A stretch of DNA of 64,000 bases, from contig NZ_CP026951.1 of the NCBI RefSeq assembly GCF_003065485.1, positions 434,001-498,000 on the forward strand, in the 5' to 3' direction. The position numbers and the translations under genes are program-made. Below, one piece after another: positions 59,283 to 64,000 of the stretch. Numbering within the stretch: position 1 is the stretch's first letter; the number at the start of each line of letters is the position of its first letter. The notes below the pieces were generated by a model that was not told the origin of the DNA, searched no databases, and saw nothing but the letters and a program-made list of their open reading frames with translations. The DNA is from Salinibacterium hongtaonis (GTDB taxonomy: Bacteria; Actinomycetota; Actinomycetes; Actinomycetales; Microbacteriaceae).

Positions 59283-60947
59283 ATGCGAGAACTGCGAGGC
59301 ATAGGAGTCGGTCGGGGAATCGCGTCGGGACCGGTGCTGAGGATGCCCGACCCGCTGCCAGAGCCCCCCGCGACGCCCCGCACCGCTGACGCGGACACCG
59401 AGAACGCCGCGGTGACAGAAGCCCTCGCAGCCGTCGCTGCCGAGCTTGCGGCGAAAGGCGCTGCCGCAGGAGGCGACGCCCAGGGCGTGCTCGAGGCCCA
59501 AGCCATGATGGCGCAGGACCCTGGCCTCGTTGAGGACGTGGCGTCGCGCATCAAGAACGGCAGCACCGGGGAGCGTGCCGTGTTCGACGCCTTCGCTGCG
59601 TTCCAGCAGCTGCTCACCTCAATGGGCGGTTACATGGCTGAGCGGGCCGCTGATCTCGGCGATGTCTCGCAGCGCATCATTGCTCGGCTCCGCGGGGTGC
59701 CCGCGCCGGGGGTTCCAACATCCGATAGTCCCTTCGTATTGGTCGCCCACGACCTAGCGCCCGCAGACACGGCCATGCTCGACCTCGACAAGGTGCTCGC
59801 CCTGATCACGCGCGACGGCGGTCCCACCTCGCACACCGCCATCCTGGCCCGCTCCAAATCGATCACGGCGATCGTCGGGGTATCAGGGGCGGACGAGCTC
59901 TCCGACGGCACCATCGTCATTGTCGATGCCGGAGCGGGGCTCGTGACGGTCGAGCCGACCTCGGCGGAGATTGCCTCCGCAGAGACCCGGACCGCTGAGC
60001 TCAAGGCCATTGTCAATGCGCCGATCACCGACGGCGCCCTCGCCGACGGCACTCGGGTTCCCCTCCTGGCCAACCTTGGAAGCCCCAAAGATGCCGCAGC
60101 AGCGGTCGAGCTGGGCGCAGAAGGTGTTGGGCTCTTTCGTACTGAATTTCTCTTTCTCGACTCGACAACCGCTCCGACCATCGAGCAGCAGCAGGCCGAC
60201 TACACGGCGGTGTTGCAGGCCTTCCCTGGCAAAAAGGTTGTCGTTCGTTGCCTCGATGCCGGTGCCGATAAGCCCCTGAGCTTTCTCAATGACGCAGAAG
60301 AGGAGAATCCGGCCCTGGGGCTTCGCGGCCTCCGGGCACTGCGCGCCAACGAACAGATCCTGCGGGACCAGCTCACCGCCCTCGCCCGCGCGCAGGAGGA
60401 CAGCAACGCCGAGCTCTGGGTCATGGCGCCCATGGTCTCCGACGTCGAAGAAACCGAATACTTCGTTGCGATCGCCCGTGAGCTTGGCGTCAAGGTCGCA
60501 GGAGTTATGGCCGAAATCCCTGCGCTAGCGCTCATGGCAGACCAGGTCGCCGCCGCGAGCGACTTTGTGAGCATCGGCACGAATGACCTCACCCAGTACA
60601 CGATGGCGGCCGACCGGATGCTCGGCAGCGTGGCCGCCTATCAGGACGCGTGGCATCCTGCCGTGCTCAGGCTCGTCAAGATGCTCGGCGACGCTGGCCG
60701 CGCCAACAACACGCCTGTTGGGGTCTGTGGTGAGGCCGCCGCCGACCCTCTGCTCGCCGTCGTTCTCGTTGGGCTGGGGGCCACCTCGCTCTCGATGACC
60801 CCGGCCGCGCTCGCCGATGTTCGGGCCGAGCTTTTGCTCCACACCCGCGAAGAAGCTGCGGCGCTCGCCGAGGCAGCGCTCGGCTCGCGCACCGCAATGG
60901 ATGCCCGCGACGCTGCGAGGGCAGTCGTGTCCGCTCGATCTCACTAA
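59283..60947 (+). CDS. ptsI: PTS Enzyme I
   Basis: 554 residues. Phosphorylated His in GGPTSHTAILARS, then DGTIVIVDAGAG, and the PEP-binding C-terminal domain (GLFRTEFLFLD, RCLDAGADKPLSFL, IGTNDLTQYTMAADR, GVCGEAAADPL). It takes phosphate from PEP to HPr. ATG 59283 is favoured by the upstream GAGGGAG; ATG 59268 is an alternative. Confidence 0.95.
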   Translation: MRELRGIGVGRGIASGPVLRMPDPLPEPPATPRTADADTENAAVTEALAAVAAELAAKGAAAGGDAQGVLEAQAMMAQDPGLVEDVASRIKNGSTGERAVFDAFAAFQQLLTSMGGYMAERAADLGDVSQRIIARLRGVPAPGVPTSDSPFVLVAHDLAPADTAMLDLDKVLALITRDGGPTSHTAILARSKSITAIVGVSGADELSDGTIVIVDAGAGLVTVEPTSAEIASAETRTAELKAIVNAPITDGALADGTRVPLLANLGSPKDAAAAVELGAEGVGLFRTEFLFLDSTTAPTIEQQQADYTAVLQAFPGKKVVVRCLDAGADKPLSFLNDAEEENPALGLRGLRALRANEQILRDQLTALARAQEDSNAELWVMAPMVSDVEETEYFVAIARELGVKVAGVMAEIPALALMADQVAAASDFVSIGTNDLTQYTMAADRMLGSVAAYQDAWHPAVLRLVKMLGDAGRANNTPVGVCGEAAADPLLAVVLVGLGATSLSMTPAALADVRAELLLHTREEAAALAEAALGSRTAMDARDAARAVVSARSH

Positions 60948-61036
60948 CCGAACCACGCACCGGAAAAACACCACACAAAATGAGTCACCGCACTACACCA
61001 ACCCCGTCCAGCACCTCTCGAGAACAGGAAACCAAC

Positions 61037-62590
61037 ATGACAACGGAGTCACCCACCCGCCGTGGGGGCGGAGCGCGCGTAGGAATTCAGCGCTTTGGCA
61101 CCTTCCTCAGCGGAATGATCATGCCCAACATTCCGGCGCTCATCGCCTGGGGCATCATCACCGCGTTCTTTATCCCGGACGGATGGACCCCCAACGAGGG
61201 CCTTGCAACACTCGTCGGCCCCACGATTCACTACCTTCTGCCGCTTCTTATCGCCAACACCGCCGGCCGGATGGTCTACGACACCCGAGGCGGTGTCGTA
61301 GCGACCGTGGCAACGATGGGCACGATTGCGGGTTCCGACTACCTCATCGCTCTGTTCAACGAGTCGCAGCCAGCGGGCGAGGCGCCCCTCGGACAGGTGC
61401 ACATGTTCATCGGTGCGATGATCATGGGCCCGCTCGCGGCGTGGGGTATGAAGCGCCTCGACGCTCTTTGGGCTGGCAAGGTCAAGGCGGGCTTCGAAAT
61501 GCTCGTGGATATGTTCTCGGCCGGTATCTTCTCGTTCGCCATGGCCGTCGTTGGCTTCTACATCCTTGCCCCGATCGTCAACTGGATTATGGATGTCATC
61601 GGCACCGCGGTCGGGTGGCTCGTCATCACGGGCCTACTGCCGCTGACCAGCATTCTGATTGAGCCCGCCAAGGTCTTCTTTCTCAACAACGCCATAAACC
61701 ACGGTGTTCTCACGCCGCTCGGTGTTGCTGAGGCGGCGGAGACCGGCAAGTCGATCCTGTTCCTACTCGAGGCGAACCCCGGTCCTGGCCTCGGCGTGCT
61801 TCTCGCCTTCACGTTCTTCGGCACAGGGATGGCCCGCGCGAGCGCGCCAGGAGCGGCAATTATTCAGTTCTTCGGTGGAATCCACGAGATCTACTTCCCC
61901 TACGTGCTGATGAAGCCGCTTCTGCTCCTCGCGGTGATCGCCGGAGGTATGACGGGCGTCGCCACGAACGCTCTGTTCGACAGTGGCCTTCGCGCGCCTG
62001 CAGCTCCCGGCAGCATCATCGCGGTGCTCGCCCAGACGGCAAGCGACAGCTACCTCGGCGTCATACTCTCCGTGGTGCTCTCCGCGACTGTCACGTTCCT
62101 GATCGGCAGCATCATCCTGCGGGCAAGCCGCAAGAACGACCTGCGCAAGGGAGGCGCCGATCTCGCGGCTGCTGTTGCCCAGACCGAAGCAAACAAGGGC
62201 AAGTCGTCCGCAGTGCTCGGTGGACTGGTCACACCGGATTCCGACGCGCGCTCCGACTCGGCAGCCGCCGGGGCCGAGGGCACGACTTCCACGGACACGC
62301 GCATCGATAACGTCGTGTTCGCCTGCGACGCCGGAATGGGATCGAGCGCAATGGGAGCATCCGTATTGCGGAACAAGGTTAAGAAGGCTGGAATTGAGGG
62401 AGTGACGGTCGTGAACAAGTCGATCGCCAACCTCGACGGCACGGAGGACCTGGTGATCACCCATCAAGACCTCACGGCTCGAGCGACGGATAAGACGCCG
62501 AACGCGCGCCACATCTCCGTTGACAATTTCATGAACAGCCCCAAGTACGACGAAGTGGTCGAATTGCTCAAGTCGCAGAACGACCGATAA
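61037..62590 (+). CDS. mtlA: Mannitol PTS permease EIICB
   Basis: 517 residues. The EIIC membrane part (GTFLSGMIMPNIPALIAWGI, GAMIMGPLAAWGMKRLDALW, AINHGVLTPLGVAEAAETGKS) fits mannitol-specific MtlA. The EIIB domain at the end has Cys in VVFACDAGMGSSAMGASVLR. Domain A is separate here (next gene). AGGAAA precedes ATG 61037; a longer frame from 60980 is not used. It imports and phosphorylates mannitol. Confidence 0.94.
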   Translation: MTTESPTRRGGGARVGIQRFGTFLSGMIMPNIPALIAWGIITAFFIPDGWTPNEGLATLVGPTIHYLLPLLIANTAGRMVYDTRGGVVATVATMGTIAGSDYLIALFNESQPAGEAPLGQVHMFIGAMIMGPLAAWGMKRLDALWAGKVKAGFEMLVDMFSAGIFSFAMAVVGFYILAPIVNWIMDVIGTAVGWLVITGLLPLTSILIEPAKVFFLNNAINHGVLTPLGVAEAAETGKSILFLLEANPGPGLGVLLAFTFFGTGMARASAPGAAIIQFFGGIHEIYFPYVLMKPLLLLAVIAGGMTGVATNALFDSGLRAPAAPGSIIAVLAQTASDSYLGVILSVVLSATVTFLIGSIILRASRKNDLRKGGADLAAAVAQTEANKGKSSAVLGGLVTPDSDARSDSAAAGAEGTTSTDTRIDNVVFACDAGMGSSAMGASVLRNKVKKAGIEGVTVVNKSIANLDGTEDLVITHQDLTARATDKTPNARHISVDNFMNSPKYDEVVELLKSQNDR

Positions 62591-62613
62591 GCGAACAGGA
62601 CAGGGAGTTCCCC

Positions 62614-63051
62614 ATGGAGTCACAGGTACTGCAGCTCAGCCAGATTCGCATCGGTGGCGAAGCCACCACCAAGACGGAGGCCATGCGCGAGGCGCACAGC
62701 ATCCTCATGGAGGCAGGGGCGGTCACATCGGCCTACCTGCCCGCGATGCTGGAGCGTGAGGAGTCAGTGTCGACCTATATGGGGAACTTCCTGGCCATTC
62801 CGCACGGAACCAACGAGAGCAAAGAGTCGATTCTGCGCTCGGCGCTCTCGTTTGTGCGCTACGACCAGCCGATCGATTGGGACGGAAACCCGGTGCGTTT
62901 TGTTGTCGGCATCGCCGGCATCGAAAACCAGCACCTCGACATACTTTCCAAGATCGCCATCGTGTTCTCGGACGAGGACGAGGTACAGGCCCTGCTTGAC
63001 GCTGCAAGCCCGGAGGAGATTCTCGACATTCTGTCTGAGGTGAATTCCTGA
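62614..63051 (+). CDS. mtlF: Mannitol PTS EIIA
   Basis: 145 residues, the separate EIIA. The phospho-accepting His is in [51 protein letters not shown] is the family block. It receives phosphate from HPr and passes it to EIIB. The stop overlaps the mtlD start (TGATG). Confidence 0.93.
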   Translation: MESQVLQLSQIRIGGEATTKTEAMREAHSILMEAGAVTSAYLPAMLEREESVSTYMGNFLAIPHGTNESKESILRSALSFVRYDQPIDWDGNPVRFVVGIAGIENQHLDILSKIAIVFSDEDEVQALLDAASPEEILDILSEVNS

Positions 63052-64000
63052 TGAAGGCCGTGCACTGCGGCGCCGGCAACATCGGTCGCGGCTTTGTGGG
63101 CCTGCTGCTGCACGAGGCGGGATATGACGTCGTGTTCTCGGATGTCAACGCCGAGCTCATTGGGCAGCTCACCGCAGCCGACTCCTACACTGTGCACGAG
63201 GTGGGGGAGGGTGCCAGAGATCACGAGGTGACGGGATTCAGAGCCATTGACAGCTCCGCAAGCCCGCAGAGTCTCGTCGACGAGATCACGAGCGCCGATC
63301 TCGTGACGACTGCGGTCGGACCCACAGTGCTCAGGTTTATCGCGCCCGCCATCGCCCAGGGGTTGCTCGCGCGTAGCGACGATGTCGCCCCGTTGGGCGT
63401 TATGGCGTGCGAGAACGCCATCAATGCCACGGACATCCTGCGTGCAGAGGTCGAGCGCGTCCTGTCGGAGATAGCCCCAGGAGATGCGCTCGCGGCGCTC
63501 GGTCGCGCGGTGTTTGCCAATACCGCTGTGGATCGCATTGTGCCGGGCCAGGCATCCGGAGCAGGCCTCGATGTCACCGTCGAGAGCTACTACGAGTGGG
63601 CGATCGACCGAACGCCCTTTGGTGGAGCAGAGCCGAGCATTCCGGGAGCGACTTTTGTCGATGACCTCGCTCCCTACATTGAACGCAAGCTCTTCACGGT
63701 CAATACGGGGCATGCCACGATCGCCTATTACGGGTTTGTCGCCGGAGCCTCGGCAATATCGGATGCCCTCGCGCGCCCCGAGGTCGAGGCCGCCGTCCGA
63801 TCCGTTCTTATGGAGACCAAGCAGCTTCTCGTGGAGAAGCACGGGCTCGACAGCGCGGCCCAGCAGGCCTATATCGAGAAGATCCTGGTGCGCTTCGCCA
63901 ACCCCCATCTGCCGGACACGGTCGATCGAGTAGGGCGGCAACCGTTGCGCAAACTGAGCCGGCACGAGCGGTTCATCGGCCCGGCCGCAGAGCTTGCGGA
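63051..64000 (+). CDS. mtlD: Mannitol-1-phosphate 5-dehydrogenase, 3' partial
   Basis: About 316 residues are visible before the window end. The NAD site [21 protein letters not shown] is at the start; [15 protein letters not shown] and [17 protein letters not shown] are diagnostic of MtlD (the Lys/Asn/His of the polyol dehydrogenase active site). It oxidises mannitol-1-phosphate to fructose-6-phosphate, completing the pathway with mtlA/mtlF. Confidence 0.93.
   Translation, partial: MKAVHCGAGNIGRGFVGLLLHEAGYDVVFSDVNAELIGQLTAADSYTVHEVGEGARDHEVTGFRAIDSSASPQSLVDEITSADLVTTAVGPTVLRFIAPAIAQGLLARSDDVAPLGVMACENAINATDILRAEVERVLSEIAPGDALAALGRAVFANTAVDRIVPGQASGAGLDVTVESYYEWAIDRTPFGGAEPSIPGATFVDDLAPYIERKLFTVNTGHATIAYYGFVAGASAISDALARPEVEAAVRSVLMETKQLLVEKHGLDSAAQQAYIEKILVRFANPHLPDTVDRVGRQPLRKLSRHERFIGPAAELA

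Overview
The window is high-GC actinobacterial chromosome, most likely Microbacteriaceae (family call about 0.8; genus not resolved). The evidence is the actinobacterial 16S and 23S sequences, a Rv3654c-type TadE pair ahead of topA-tmk-holB, frequent GGATGC/GCATCC motifs, and many start codons lying 6-7 nt after a TANNNT-like -10 element, which suggests leaderless mRNAs.

Layout. 1-7.8 kb: end of a Flp/Tad pilus locus, then topA, tmk, holB, a secreted lipoprotein peptidase and a TetR regulator. 7.88-13.5 kb: a tRNA-Thr(CGT) gene with a tandem array of two small integrative elements bounded by three copies of its 3' part. Element A carries an intact tyrosine integrase, a secreted metzincin-like protease coupled to a lipoprotein, and a gene broken by an amber codon. 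Element B carries an integrase remnant and a membrane protein gene. An intact IS3-family element lies just past the last att copy. 14.9-20.1 kb: a secreted collagen-like protein, a TetR/DUF5692 divergent pair with a perfect operator-like dyad, and a MetP/MetS-type amino-acid importer. 20.1-22.5 kb: a probable reactive-sulfur module (CoA-disulfide reductase-rhodanese fusion, a CstR-like regulator, a Cys-rich small protein) around a perfect ATACCCC-GGGGTAT dyad. 22.5-38.4 kb: ordinary metabolic and transport genes, including an S13 carboxypeptidase homologue lacking its catalytic motifs, pncA, a 3-oxoacid CoA-transferase, a semialdehyde dehydrogenase, an rRNA/tRNA methyltransferase, an ABC exporter with PadR, rarD and ftsY. 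38.4-44.5 kb: an rRNA operon (16S-23S-5S, no spacer tRNA) with promoter, processing stems and terminator. 44.6-51.2 kb: a small HTH protein, an MHS-type transporter, an HdeD-like protein and the ribD-ribE-ribBA-ribH operon under an FMN riboswitch. 51.2-54.9 kb: a five-gene coupled cluster that looks like a type VII secretion-linked hydrolase with a WXG/EspC-like partner and two paralogous lipoproteins. 55-58 kb: xthA-trpS and a BrkB-type protein. 58-64 kb: ptsH and a DeoR-type regulator diverging from ptsI-mtlA-mtlF-mtlD (mannitol PTS), with mtlD cut by the window end.

The best candidates for something little described are the 51.2-54.9 kb hydrolase/lipoprotein cluster, the sulfur module with its dyad, the S13 pseudoenzyme and the island-borne metzincin/lipoprotein pair. 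All functional statements rest on reading the sequence and knowledge of families; no database search was run.
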